Positions 8,899 through 17,794 are shown, counted from the stretch's first letter. The stretch: 64,000 bases of DNA from Streptomyces carminius (GCF_002794255.1 NZ_PGGW01000022.1:41820-105819); one strand, 5' to 3'. Numbers and translations: made by a program. The notes: a model not told the origin generated them from the sequence alone.

Positions 8899-10080
8899 AT
8901 GGCCGAGGAGCGGTTCACCGTCGCGCCGGGGACGCGGCTGCTGCACATCGGGCCGTACAAGACGGGCACGACCGCGCTCCAGGGCGCCTTCCACCGGGCC
9001 CGCGAGGCGCTGGCCGCGCACGGCGTCGTCTACGCGGGACGGGACCGCCAGGCCAAGCGGCCGGCCGTCGCGCTGACCTCCCCCACCGGGCCGCGCGAGC
9101 CCTGGCAGGAGCTGTGCCGGGAGGCCGCCGCGGCCGGTGACAGCCGGGTGGTGGTCAGCAGCGAGTTCTTCTGCGACGCCGACGCCGCCGCGGCCCGGGA
9201 GGCGGTGCGCGGACTCGGCGCGGGCCCCGCTGGGAGGGACCGGGACGTGCACGTCGTGGTGACCCTGCGGCCCCTGCTGAAGATCCTCCCCTCGCACTGG
9301 CAGCAGTACGTCAAGCACGGCCTGTGCGACTCCTACGAGCAGTGGCTGGACGGAGTGCTGCGCCGCCCCGAGCGGTGCGCCACACCCGAGTTCTGGCACC
9401 GGCACCGCCACGACGCCCTGCTGGTGCGGTGGATGGACGCCGCCGGGCCGGACGACGTCACCGTCGTCGTCACGGACGAGACCGCGCCGCGGCGGATCTT
9501 CCGCACCTTCGAGGGGATGCTCGGCCTGCCCGACGGGCTGCTCGTGCCGGAGGAGGACGGCGTCAACCGTTCCCTGACGGCGGCCCAGACCGAGCTGCTG
9601 CTGCGGCTCAACCGCAGGCTCGCCGAGGAACCGGTGCTCGACGCGCCGCGCCAGAAGGTGGTGCGCGAGGGGATCGTCCCGCGGCTCCAGGCCTACCGGC
9701 CGTCCCGTGACGAGCCGCGCATCGCCACCCCGGCCTGGGCCCGGGAGGCGGCGGCGGAGGTGGCCGGGGAGATGGCCGAGGCCATCGCCAAGCTCGGGGT
9801 CCGGGTCCTGGGCGACCTGTCGGCCCTGACCCCGCCGCCGGGCGGACCCGCCGACCCCGTCGGCTCCGTGCCGCCGAAGGCGGCACCCGTCGACGCGGCG
9901 GTGGAGGCCGTCCTGGGCGGCCTCGCCGCGGGCGCGGCCTTCGCCCGGTACGGGCAGCCGGAGCCGGACGCCGTCGACGACTTCCCGGTCCGCAGGGTCC
10001 CCGCCCGGGACCTGCTGCGCGTCGTCCACCGCCGCGGGGTGCGCCGGCTGCGCCGCGGGCTGGCCGGGGGACACGGCTGA
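8899..10080 (+). CDS. Sulfotransferase-like P-loop protein
   Basis: 393-residue protein. The N-terminus has LLHIGPYKTGTTALQ at about residues 14-28, the phosphosulfate-binding loop pattern (K-T-G-T-T) of bacterial sulfotransferase-like proteins. A 3'-phosphate-binding strand is plausible in VVVTLRPLLKILPSHW near 118, with R and S correctly spaced. The substrate is unknown; related genes often sit in cell-wall or glycan contexts. The ATG at 8899 has GGAGGGG about 8 bases upstream; a GTG five codons earlier is less well placed. The last 60 residues are Ala/Arg-rich and probably not catalytic. Confidence 0.75.
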   Translation: MAEERFTVAPGTRLLHIGPYKTGTTALQGAFHRAREALAAHGVVYAGRDRQAKRPAVALTSPTGPREPWQELCREAAAAGDSRVVVSSEFFCDADAAAAREAVRGLGAGPAGRDRDVHVVVTLRPLLKILPSHWQQYVKHGLCDSYEQWLDGVLRRPERCATPEFWHRHRHDALLVRWMDAAGPDDVTVVVTDETAPRRIFRTFEGMLGLPDGLLVPEEDGVNRSLTAAQTELLLRLNRRLAEEPVLDAPRQKVVREGIVPRLQAYRPSRDEPRIATPAWAREAAAEVAGEMAEAIAKLGVRVLGDLSALTPPPGGPADPVGSVPPKAAPVDAAVEAVLGGLAAGAAFARYGQPEPDAVDDFPVRRVPARDLLRVVHRRGVRRLRRGLAGGHG

Positions 10081-10243
10081 GCCGCGCGCACGCGGCCGGC
10101 ACCGGGGCGGGACGCCGACTTCACCATCCGCCACGTGTACGACTGACGCCGTGCCGGGCTCCGTGAGCAGAGCCGCTCGCCGCGTGCGAGCCGTGCCGTA
10201 CCGACCCGGTCGCCGTAGGCGCCGCGAGGGCCGCCCTACACGG

Positions 10244-10798
10244 TCAGAGCGCTCGTAGGGCCGCCACCGAGGCGACCATGCCATCCCGTTCCAGTGGGGC
10301 GAGCACGTCCTGCACTGTCCCCGGCGGTTTCTTCCAACTGTCCGCGATCTGGCACACCAGCGCATACACGGTGGCCGGATCCAATCCGATCTGGTCCTCG
10401 ATGAACGCGTCGGGGTGCTTGGCTTCCACGTCCCACGGCGACAGGCCGTCGTCCGGGAAGTCCTTGAGGTTGAACGTGACAATGATCTGGGCCTTCGCCC
10501 GGATGGCCGCCGCGAGGACGTGGCGGTCGTCCGGGTCGGGAAGTTCGAGGGCTGCGATGAGTGGCTCGTACCCCTTGACCATGCAGTCGCGCACGGCCCG
10601 CGTCATGACTGTTCTGGTCCGGTCGAGCCGGGCTGGGTCGAGGTCGGGCCGTTTGGCTTTCAGGTTGCTGAACGTCTCGTCAAGGATGCGATCGGTCCAC
10701 TTGGCCTGTACGAGCCCCTCCTGCGCTATGCGTATGAGCAGGTCGCGCAGAGTGCTGAGGTAGAGCACGTTGGCGTCGTACAGGGCAACGAAGGCCAT
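10244..10798 (-). CDS. PIN-domain toxin of a second TA pair
   Basis: 184-residue PIN-domain protein. D8 in ALYDANVLY opens the fold, DETFSNL near 40 supplies an acidic residue, and PDPDDRHVLAAAI near 90 carries the conserved Asp pair. This length and pattern match the PIN_3-type group rather than short VapC proteins. The family are ribonucleases, here with an extra C-terminal helical region of about 50 residues. The start lies 3 bases after the stop of the upstream HTH antitoxin, indicating coupled translation. The target is unknown. Confidence 0.85.
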   Translation of the reverse strand: MAFVALYDANVLYLSTLRDLLIRIAQEGLVQAKWTDRILDETFSNLKAKRPDLDPARLDRTRTVMTRAVRDCMVKGYEPLIAALELPDPDDRHVLAAAIRAKAQIIVTFNLKDFPDDGLSPWDVEAKHPDAFIEDQIGLDPATVYALVCQIADSWKKPPGTVQDVLAPLERDGMVASVAALRAL

Positions 10799-10801
10799 GC
10801 T

Positions 10802-11260
10802 TCAGATCAGTCCCATCTCCTGGCCCAGTTCGGTCAGCTCTTCCGCCGCCTGGCGACGGCGTTCGTCGTCCCGCCGCTTGTACTCCAGCAGCGAGGCCGC
10901 CGGGATCCTCCGGTGTTTGCCGACCTTGCGGTATTCGATCTCCCCTGCTTGCAGCAGTCCGATGAGGAAAGGGCGGGAGACGTTGAGCAGGTCGGCTGCT
11001 TGCTGGGTGGTGAGCTCCGCGTTCTGCGGGACGATGGAGACGCTGCGGCCGGCGGCCAGGTGGGCCAGCATGGTGGCCAGTAGCTCGACTGCTTCCCGCG
11101 GCAGTGTGAGTGGCCCGGCCTCCTCCCCCTCGACTGTGACGGCGATCTTCGGGGTGTCGTGGTGCCTCTCCAGGTAGCCGCGGATCCGGGTCAGGGCGCG
11201 GTCGGCTGTTTCCGTCTCCTCTGGCGGCAGACGGACGGGGCGGATGTCTGTCTTGCTCAT
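10802..11260 (-). CDS. Excisionase-type HTH antitoxin
   Basis: 152-residue protein. Residues 83-125 form an excisionase/MerR-like winged helix: LTTQQAADLLNVSRPFLIGL, then EYRKVGKHRRIP. This domain is common in antitoxins paired with PIN_3 toxins. The N-terminal 80 residues are of the type seen in such antitoxins. The ATG at 11260 has GGGAG 7 bases upstream and is preferred over an ATG 14 codons earlier. It is first in a two-gene operon with the PIN toxin and probably represses its own promoter at the AT-rich tract 11330-11368. Confidence 0.83.
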   Translation of the reverse strand: MSKTDIRPVRLPPEETETADRALTRIRGYLERHHDTPKIAVTVEGEEAGPLTLPREAVELLATMLAHLAAGRSVSIVPQNAELTTQQAADLLNVSRPFLIGLLQAGEIEYRKVGKHRRIPAASLLEYKRRDDERRRQAAEELTELGQEMGLI

Positions 11261-11329
11261 GTGTGGCTCCCCTGTGGCGGCGTGTGGCGGTGAGCTGTGC
11301 ATCAGTCGGGGCCTTCACCGACGCCCTTT

Positions 11330-11368
11330 CATTATCCGCAGCATTCGAATTATTCGCAATAAGTGAAT
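11330..11368 (-). promoter_or_regulatory. AT-rich promoter/operator region of the second TA pair
   Basis: The only strongly AT-rich tract in this part. It holds three imperfect copies of a TATTCGCA-like unit (TTATCCGCA at 11332, CATTCGAAT at 11342, TATTCGCAAT at 11351) and a CATTC/GAATG inverted pair. It lies 70-110 bases upstream of the antitoxin start. Operator function is inferred. Confidence 0.4.
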
Positions 11369-11384
11369 GGAGTGGTCGTGCTTC

Positions 11385-12278
11385 TCATGCCGCCAGGGGC
11401 GAGGGAGGGACGGCCTGTTCCGTGCGGCAGTCGCGGCAGCGGCCGGGGTCGGGGGAGCGGAAGGCGCGGTCGCAGCCGTCGCAGTTCTGGAGCGGTACGG
11501 GGCGGGGGCGTGGTGGCGGGACCTCGGCGGGTGATGCGGCCGGGAGCGGGGGCGGCAGCAGTGCGGTGAGGCGGTGGGCGAGCAGCGCCGCCGGGTGCCG
11601 CAGTGGCTCGGCGGGGAGACCGGCGGTCAGGGTGCGGCGTACGGCGTCGGGCGCGGCGCCGCGCTCCAGCCAGGCGGTGACGGCCGGGGCGAGGCGGCGT
11701 ACGTCCCGCTCGGAGAGCAGCAGCCGGGTGTCGTCGCGCCGCAGCCCGGCCAGGAGCGCGACGGCGGTGCGGTGGCGGACCGGGTGTTCCGGGGCGTCCG
11801 GCTCGGGCAGTGGCGGTGACGGCGGTGACGGCGGGGCCGGGACCGGCGGTACGGCCCGGGGCGCGAGTGGCGGCGGTGCGGGCTCGGCGGTACGGGGAGG
11901 GCGCGGGGGCCGCGCCGTATGCGCCGCGCCCGGATTGCCGTACGACACGGTCCGGGTGACGATCCGTCCGCTCGGCAGCCGCTCCCGCCTGCGCTCCAGG
12001 TAGCCGTGCGCCTCCAGCTCCCGCAGGGCGGCGGCGACGCGGGTCTCGCCCTCGGGGAAGCGGGCGGCCAGCGTCCGGATGTCCACCCGCGCCCCGGCGG
12101 GGAGCGACTGGATGTGGACGGCGAGCCCGATCGCGGTCAGGGACAGTTCGCGGTGCTGGGCGAGGTGGTTGCCGACGACGGTGAAGCGCTCGGTGTGCCG
12201 GGCGGTGACGTGGACGACGCCGCCGCGCGGAACGGCGGACGGGGCGCGCGAGGGCGCGCTAAGCTGCGGGTCAGCCAT
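11385..12278 (-). CDS. HTH protein with C-terminal zinc-ribbon-like motif
   Basis: 297-residue putative regulator. Residues 30-115 form a winged helix of the replication-initiator/MarR-like kind (LSLTAIGLAVHIQSLPAGA, then TRVAAALRELEAHGYLERR). A long Pro-rich linker follows at about residues 120-165. A helical domain runs to about 250, and the end has CDGCDRAF with CRDCRTEQ, a CxxC...CxxC pair that may bind zinc. I know the architecture as a streptomycete-specific HTH family often paired with a small HATPase gene, as here. The targets are unknown. Confidence 0.78.
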   Translation of the reverse strand: MADPQLSAPSRAPSAVPRGGVVHVTARHTERFTVVGNHLAQHRELSLTAIGLAVHIQSLPAGARVDIRTLAARFPEGETRVAAALRELEAHGYLERRRERLPSGRIVTRTVSYGNPGAAHTARPPRPPRTAEPAPPPLAPRAVPPVPAPPSPPSPPLPEPDAPEHPVRHRTAVALLAGLRRDDTRLLLSERDVRRLAPAVTAWLERGAAPDAVRRTLTAGLPAEPLRHPAALLAHRLTALLPPPLPAASPAEVPPPRPRPVPLQNCDGCDRAFRSPDPGRCRDCRTEQAVPPSPLAA

Positions 12279-12735
12279 CGGGAAGGTCCTGTCTTCCTGG
12301 GTGGTCAGGCCCTCGACCGGGATGGCAGTCCCGCCGGGGGCCGTCGCATGTCTGCGGTTGTGGCGACGTTCGGTGGCGCAGGTGCTGCGCTCCGCGGTGA
12401 GCCTATTCCGCCCGACCGCCTCAGAGTCCAGCCCTGCCGACCCCGATCACCCGTGCGGGTGACGGACGGCAGACAGGGTTGGGTTGGGTGAGGTTCTCCC
12501 CCGGGTCCTTGAAAGCTTCTGACGCCGTGCCTCGCCGCGACTTCCCCCACCGGAACGCGTCCCGCCGCGGCCCGGTGCCGCTGTCCGATCCAGCCTGGAC
12601 GGCGACAGCTCGGCGTTCGTCTTCGCTCCACATGACGGCCCGCCCGGTGGAGCGGCGCCGCCCAGGCACCCCTCCGCGGCCTGAGGCGCGTCGGCGCCCT
12701 CGGTCCGTGCGTCACCTCGGGCCGAGGGGACCAGC
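12279..12735. other. Gene-free stretch between HTH and HATPase genes
   Basis: No coding region is convincing. It holds the promoter region of the HTH gene on the minus strand and a short hairpin TCACCCG/CGGGTGA at 12447-12462. A related CCGATCACCCG string recurs upstream of the HATPase gene near 13223, hinting at a shared site. Confidence 0.5.
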
Positions 12736-13182
12736 TCAGGCGGGCAGGCGGAGCTCGGCCCAGACCGTCTTGCGGGCCGCCGGCCCGGGCTCGACTCCCC
12801 AGCGGTCGGCCAGGGCCTCGACGAGCAGCAGTCCGCGCCCCGACTCCGCGTCGGCGGGCACCGGGTGCGGCGGCGGGGCCGGGCGGCGGTCGCCGCGGGC
12901 GTCGGTCACCTCGATCCGGAGCGTGCCGCCGTCCTCGCCGTTCTCGCCGCGTACGCACAGCCACAGCCGGAAGTCCCGGCCGAGGACGCGCCCGTGCAGG
13001 ACGGCGTTGCCCGCCAGCTCGGCGACGAGCTGCATGGCCGTCTCGGACGGCAGCCCCCAGTAGGCGAGCTGCGTGGCGGTGAGCAGCCGCGCCAGCCGGG
13101 CGCCCCGGCGGGTGGGGGAGAGCAGCACGGTGAACTCGCGGGCCGGTGCGGGGTTTCCGGTTCGAGTGGTCTCTGGGTTCAC
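12736..13182 (-). CDS. ATP-binding anti-sigma-type kinase (HATPase_c)
   Basis: 148-residue protein of the RsbW/SpoIIAB-like GHKL fold. The N box is VAELAGNAVLHG near residue 50. The G1-like box is EVTDARGDR near 92 and the G2-like SGRGLLLVEALADRWG is near 112. Such proteins bind and hold sigma factors or phosphorylate anti-anti-sigma factors; streptomycetes carry dozens and most partners are unknown. The N-terminal 30 residues are loosely structured. Its neighbour is the HTH gene, 457 bases downstream. Confidence 0.87.
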   Translation of the reverse strand: MNPETTRTGNPAPAREFTVLLSPTRRGARLARLLTATQLAYWGLPSETAMQLVAELAGNAVLHGRVLGRDFRLWLCVRGENGEDGGTLRIEVTDARGDRRPAPPPHPVPADAESGRGLLLVEALADRWGVEPGPAARKTVWAELRLPA

Positions 13183-13308
13183 GTCACTCAGCGTGTCGGT
13201 TCCGTACCCGTGCGGGCCAGCCCGATCACCCGGGCAGGAGCGTCCTGTCCCTTCCGCCGCCCCGGCTGGTGCATGCCTGTGCGGCAGCAGGAGCCGCCGG
13301 GCCGGGCG

Positions 13309-14271
13309 TCAGCGACCGGTGCCGGGCGGGGGCGCGGCGTGGTGCAGTTCGGTGAGGGCGGCGGCGGTGTCGAAGCTCAGCACGGGGTCGGGTGAGCCGG
13401 ACAGCAGGCTCTCGTAGAGCGGCCGGTAGTGCGCCACCTTCCTGGGCGTCCGGCCGTCGTTGCCGTAGGTGGCCAGCAGCTCGCCGCCCCGGGCGGCGAA
13501 GCCGGTCATGGCGGTGTGGTCGATCCAGACCTCCACCCCGGCCTCACCGAAGACCAGGGCGGTCTCCTTGCTGCTGGAACCCGTCAGCCAGCTGGTGCGC
13601 AGCCGGGCCGTGCCCACGGTGCCGCGTGAGCGGTACTCGCAGACGCACCAGGCGCTCGCGCCGTCGTCGAGCTGCCGGGCGGAGGTGAGCGCGGTGGGCT
13701 CGACGAAGCGGGCGAGCGTACTGAGCTGGTTCACCCCGGAGTCCGTCCAACTGGACAGGTAGGAGGCGGACGCCTTCTCGCGCAGGAGGACGTACGGGTC
13801 GTAGAAGGCCGAGGTGATGCCCGTGACCGGACCCCACTCCGGATGCTCGGCGAGCTGCTCGGCGGCCCAGCGCACCTCGGGCGAGAAGGCGAAGTGGTGG
13901 GCGGTGAACACCCGGCCCCGCACATCGGCCTTCTCGTCCAGGGAGCGCAGCCGGGCGAGGGAGGCGAGGTCATGGACGAGGGGCTTCTCGGCCAGCACCC
14001 GTGCCGGGGACCGTTCGAGTGCCTGGACGACCAGGTCGGCGTGGGTGTCCGTGGGGGTGGCGAGCACGATGAGGTCCGGCCGGTGCTCGCCGAGGGCGGC
14101 GGCGAGGCTGCCGTAGTGGGGCGGCCTGGCGCCGCGGAAGACGGGCGGTTCGGGACGGTGGGGGTCGGCGGTGAACTCCAGGGAGACCCGCGGCTGGTGG
14201 GCGAGGACCTCCAGATGCGTCTTCGCGATGACACCGAGCCCGACCATACCCACCCGTGCGAGATCGCCCAT
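13309..14271 (-). CDS. Gfo/Idh/MocA-family oxidoreductase
   Basis: 320-residue NAD(P)-dependent oxidoreductase. The Rossmann motif VGLGVIAKTH is at about residues 10-19. The family signature EKPLVHD near 95 carries the catalytic-type Lys. The C-terminal alpha/beta domain has RTSWLTGSSSKETAL. The family acts on sugars, inositols and related alcohols; the substrate is not readable here and no sugar-pathway genes are adjacent. The ATG at 14271 has GGAG 4 bases upstream. It is divergent from the T7SS-type toxin locus. Confidence 0.88.
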   Translation of the reverse strand: MGDLARVGMVGLGVIAKTHLEVLAHQPRVSLEFTADPHRPEPPVFRGARPPHYGSLAAALGEHRPDLIVLATPTDTHADLVVQALERSPARVLAEKPLVHDLASLARLRSLDEKADVRGRVFTAHHFAFSPEVRWAAEQLAEHPEWGPVTGITSAFYDPYVLLREKASASYLSSWTDSGVNQLSTLARFVEPTALTSARQLDDGASAWCVCEYRSRGTVGTARLRTSWLTGSSSKETALVFGEAGVEVWIDHTAMTGFAARGGELLATYGNDGRTPRKVAHYRPLYESLLSGSPDPVLSFDTAAALTELHHAAPPPGTGR

Positions 14272-14489
14272 GGCGCTCCAACCTTCCGAATCGTTCCTGA
14301 TTCTCCTCGAGCGCCTGTGTACCTGCCCCGGATGACGTGCCGCCACCCGCAGCGGGGCTGGTGTCGCGGCGGGTACTGGTCAAGCCGCATGGCCGGGGTG
14401 CCGGTGCGCTGTCCGGTTCCGGCGGGTGGTGTCGGCGGCCTCCGCTGGCGTCGCTCCGACCGTCAACTTCCGTGCTGGGGGAGGCCCTT

Positions 14490-14933
14490 GTGGGTGACAA
14501 CGGCAAGGTACTGAACATCTCGGCGGCGGATCTGAAGGCGTCCGCGCCGACGTTCGACACACAGAGCGAGAAGTTACGCCGGGCCGCCGCCACCCTGAAG
14601 GAGCGGCTGGACGCGCTGGGCGCCCCGTGGGGCGGGGACGAGCAGGGGCGCACCTTCGGGGACGCCTACGCCCCGCACCGCGAGAGCGTCGAGCGGGCGG
14701 CGGGCATCCTGGTGGCGGGGCTGGCCGGCATCCACCAGTCGATGAACGACATGGCCGACGGGCACGTGGACAACGAAGCCGCCATCGAGGGCATGTTCAC
14801 CAAGGCGCCCGACCCCTACGGCCCCTTCGCCCCGTCGCCGTCCGGGAACGACCCCGCTCCTTACGGCCCGTTGCCGCCGCAGCCCTACGGTCCGTTCCCG
14901 CCCGGTGAGGGGCCGGGCGGGGGCGGGCGCTGA
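14490..14933 (+). CDS. WXG100-like secretion partner of the downstream toxin
   Basis: 147-residue small helical protein. Residues about 12-100 fit the two-helix WXG100/ESAT-6-like pattern: LNISAADLKASAPTFDTQS, then a turn containing GAPWGGDEQG, then a helix ending in SMNDMADGHVD. The last 40 residues are Pro/Gly/Tyr-rich with repeated PYGP units. I chose the GTG at 14490 because GGGGAGG lies directly upstream and the helical domain starts there. The last base of its stop overlaps the ATG of the next gene. It probably forms a heterodimer with the toxin N-terminus for type VII secretion. Confidence 0.75.
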   Translation: MGDNGKVLNISAADLKASAPTFDTQSEKLRRAAATLKERLDALGAPWGGDEQGRTFGDAYAPHRESVERAAGILVAGLAGIHQSMNDMADGHVDNEAAIEGMFTKAPDPYGPFAPSPSGNDPAPYGPLPPQPYGPFPPGEGPGGGGR

Positions 14934-16198
14934 TGGGGGCGTTCGAGGAGGCCAAGGAGTGGCTGGTCGAGTCGGTGGGCATGTGGTGGCCCGACGCCGA
15001 CGAGGGCAAGCTGCGGGACGCCGCCGGTGCCTGGCGGGACTTCGCCGACGCCGTGGCGGACGTGCGGCAGGCCACCAACGGCAGGGCCACCGCCCTGATC
15101 GCCAACAACGACGGCGAGGCCATCGACGCCTTCGAGGTCTTCTGGCACCGCTACTGCGACGGCGGCCGGGGCTGGCTGAACGACATGGAGCAGGCCGCCC
15201 GCGACCTGGCCAAGGCGCTGGAGGACTTCGCCGACGAGATCGAGGGTGTCAAGGACGAGATCGACACCCAGATCGCGATCTCGGCGGCGGTCATCGTCGC
15301 CGGGATCGGGCTGGCTGTGGCCACCGCCGGAGTGGCCTCGGGCGCGGCGGCGGCCACCGCCGCGACCATCACACAGACCGCTGCCTCGCTGGGCGTGGCG
15401 GTCTCCACCACCGCCGCCCGGATCGCGGCCACCACCCTGGTCGGCGCCGCCTTCGGCGGCATCGAGACCGTCGCCGTCGACCTCGCCGTCGCCCAGCCCA
15501 TGCGCATCCACGCCGGCCTCCAGGACGGCCTCAACCTCGCCCAGGCCCGCGAAGCCGGGATGTACGGCACCCTCTTCGGCGGCACCTTCGGCGCGGCGGG
15601 CAGCGGCGTCCGGGGCCTCCACGACGCGGGCGGCTTCCGCAGCGCCATCGACAACTTCGTGTTCGCCCCCGGCTTCGGCGGCCTGCGCCCGGCGATGCCC
15701 GGTGTCACCGCCCCCGTCGGCCCTTCCGGACAGCCGCTGCTCAGGCAGGGGGACTCGAATGCCTGGCCCCGCTCCAGCCGCAAGGGACGGGTCAAGCAGC
15801 AGTACCGGGCCGACCTGAAAGGAGACGAGGGAAGGAACAACTCGCACACGCTCAGTCGCCATGTAGAGAAGACGACTCGAGACATGCGTGCCCGGCTGCG
15901 AGCAGAGCCAGGGATCAAGGCGGACTCGCGCTTCCTCGACGAGGCTTCTGCACAGCGCTTTGCGGACGAGGTACTGGCGCGCAACCAGAAGAAGATTGAC
16001 GTATGGCTGAGGAGTGAGAAGAACTCAAGGCCGGATTTCTCGGCGAGATTTGATGATGTGACGGGGCTCGTTCTTACCCGGGAGGACTACCTGAGAGGGT
16101 ATCCTCCCAAAGAGACGCATGGTGTCGTGGTGGTCCTTAAAAAGGATCCAACGAGTGATGTCGGGTACCGAGTCCTGACGTCGTACCCCTCCCCGTAA
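14933..16198 (+). CDS. T7SS-type polymorphic toxin with RNase A-like C-terminal domain
   Basis: 421-residue predicted toxin. Residues 1-110 form a CpnT/LXG-like helical secretion domain (WWPDADEGKLRDAAGAWRDF, then FEVFWHRY). Residues 115-195 are Ala/Gly-rich and hydrophobic, as in related toxins. The C-terminal 125 residues match the bacterial RNase A-like CdiA-CT fold: SHTLSRHVEK near residue 304 with His as expected catalytic residues, ASAQRFADEVLARN, IDVWLR and a final VVVVLKKDPTSDVGYRVLTSY. Such domains cleave tRNA or other RNA in competing cells. GC content falls in the toxin tip, a sign of module exchange. The immunity gene follows after 16 bases. Confidence 0.83.
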   Translation: MGAFEEAKEWLVESVGMWWPDADEGKLRDAAGAWRDFADAVADVRQATNGRATALIANNDGEAIDAFEVFWHRYCDGGRGWLNDMEQAARDLAKALEDFADEIEGVKDEIDTQIAISAAVIVAGIGLAVATAGVASGAAAATAATITQTAASLGVAVSTTAARIAATTLVGAAFGGIETVAVDLAVAQPMRIHAGLQDGLNLAQAREAGMYGTLFGGTFGAAGSGVRGLHDAGGFRSAIDNFVFAPGFGGLRPAMPGVTAPVGPSGQPLLRQGDSNAWPRSSRKGRVKQQYRADLKGDEGRNNSHTLSRHVEKTTRDMRARLRAEPGIKADSRFLDEASAQRFADEVLARNQKKIDVWLRSEKNSRPDFSARFDDVTGLVLTREDYLRGYPPKETHGVVVVLKKDPTSDVGYRVLTSYPSP

Positions 16199-16214
16199 CG
16201 ATTCGGAGTAATGA

Positions 16215-16883
16215 ATGGCGGAATATTCTGCGGTTCCGGGTTTCCGGTTCTCGGAAGTCCAGGAACTCCTCGCTGCTTACACTGAATTCGACTATGTTTT
16301 CACCGACACCCCCGAGGAGCCAGGGCCTGCGCTGGAGTCCTATCTACGGGTAGCCCTCCGAAGCCCGGAACGTGCTGGGGAAGCGCTCCGGCAGATCGAG
16401 GACCTGCTCACCGTTGGTCTGTTCTCGCCTGAAATCGAAGACGAGGTTGACCTGCTGCCTCGTGTGCGTCCCACGGATGGAAGAAATGTCGAGGAGAGCT
16501 TTCGGATAATTCGCGGACACTTGACGGCCTTCTTGGAGGGGGAGCTGAGGCCGCCTGAGATGGTCCCGCAGAGACCATGGGAATGGCGGGAGCGCTTCCC
16601 CGAGCTGGCTGGCCTGTTGGGGGGGTACTTTCACCAGGATATGTTCCATGAGTACCCCTCTCACCGAGAAGCCGTCGACGACTATATGGCAAACGCGTCG
16701 GTCGAAGAACGCCGCCGTGCTGTTGAAGAACTGCTGGAGCTGATGCGAACAGCCGAGACCGATGAGACGCTTGAGGAGGCGACGGAGGCTCTGGGTATGC
16801 ACGTCTACCCGCCGAGTGGTGTCGAGTTGCGTCAGTGGCTCGTGGATTTGGTGGGTGTTGTCAAGAACTACAGCGGAGCCTGA
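16215..16883 (+). CDS. CdiI-like immunity protein
   Basis: 222-residue acidic protein. The segment PELAGLLGGYFHQDMFHEYP near residue 128 is the hallmark YFHQD motif of the contact-dependent-inhibition immunity family CdiI_2, followed by HREAVDDYMANAS. The N-terminal half is a separate helical region of unknown role, possibly a duplicated immunity-like domain. Its position immediately after the RNase A-like toxin and its similar low GC support the pairing. GGAG lies 6-9 bases before the chosen ATG. Binding to and blocking of the toxin tip is inferred from family. Confidence 0.82.
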   Translation: MAEYSAVPGFRFSEVQELLAAYTEFDYVFTDTPEEPGPALESYLRVALRSPERAGEALRQIEDLLTVGLFSPEIEDEVDLLPRVRPTDGRNVEESFRIIRGHLTAFLEGELRPPEMVPQRPWEWRERFPELAGLLGGYFHQDMFHEYPSHREAVDDYMANASVEERRRAVEELLELMRTAETDETLEEATEALGMHVYPPSGVELRQWLVDLVGVVKNYSGA

Positions 16884-17001
16884 GGGACAGCCCTGCCGTC
16901 TCTCTTTTCGGGGTGGGGATTTCTGGCATCACCGTAACGCGGGATGGCCAGCAGTCGGCCGACCACTCGTGCCGCCTGCGGTGGGACAACTTCTGAGGAG
17001 A

Positions 17002-17474
17002 ATGAGCTTGGCTGGCATCCTTGGTTTCTATGAGGAGTTCTGGCCGGTGGGAACGGGGACCCCTGACGGGTCGACCCGGGACTTCCTCGACGACGCCCCG
17101 GGCCTCTGGAGGAGGAGTCGGCCAGCTATCTGAGGTGGGGGCACGAGATCTTCGCCTCCATGGGCGTCACCGAAGACGTCCTCGGATCGAGAGAGACCGT
17201 TCTGGGCGGCGGGTCCGTCTACACCGACGGTGAATGGATCTGGCGAGGGGACCTCGGTTTCTATCTCCTCAGATACCATCTGCGCCTGCCGGATGAGTTC
17301 ACGGAGAAGGTGCGTACGGCGACGACTGAGAGCCTTGCCGTCGGAGACGAAAGGCTCGTGGAGCTGACCTACGAGGTCATGAGGGTCCTTCGCAGTCCGA
17401 AGAGAGCGGTCTCTCCGGTCAAGGCGGATCCGGTGAACCGAGGATCTCGCTTTCCCGTGGACAGGGAAAATTAA
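17002..17474 (+). pseudogene. Frameshifted small gene, probable immunity-like remnant
   Basis: The ATG at 17002 (GAGGAG just upstream) opens a protein starting MSLAGILGFYEEFWPVG that runs into a stop at 17131-17133. In the next frame from about 17103 the sense continues: EEESASYLRWGHEIFASMG, then YTDGEWIWRGDLGFYLLRYH and LPDEFTEKVR up to the stop at 17472-17474. The two parts together give about 155 residues, the size of a small immunity protein, and the TDGEWIWR...YYL-like pattern resembles proteins found after polymorphic toxins. One indel near 17096-17104 (a CCCCGGG run) would restore it. A sequencing error is possible. Confidence 0.6.
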
Positions 17475-17794
17475 GAGACTGCTCCCGGATTGAGGTGCTT
17501 TCACCCGCCCGCCGATTCCGTTCGGCGAGAGCCGGAGTCGAGTCGCCCAGCCGCACGGTGGCGGGCGAAGCCGCCAGTGCTGATTGCCTTGCCGCGCTGT
17601 CCTGGCTGTTGAGCCCTGCGAACAGCGGAACCGGTACGCCAACGCCGCCTCGCGACGGCCCGGCCGGTCCCGCTGTGCCCGGCATGCGAGCCCGGTGGTC
17701 GCCGAGGCAGACCAGCGTTTCGTGAACTGTCCGGCACCGAGGGGTCGCGTTCGGTTAGGGTGCGCCGCACGAACAGCACTGCCAGGGGGGCGGG
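17475..17794. other. Gene-free stretch before the PASTA-like lipoprotein gene
   Basis: About 320 bases with no convincing reading frame and no strong hairpin. It presumably contains the promoter of the downstream gene. Confidence 0.4.

Noticed and set aside
12440..12465. Hairpin upstream of the HTH gene as a riboswitch
   Set aside because: It is 7 bp with a 2-base loop and no conserved core; more likely a protein site or chance.
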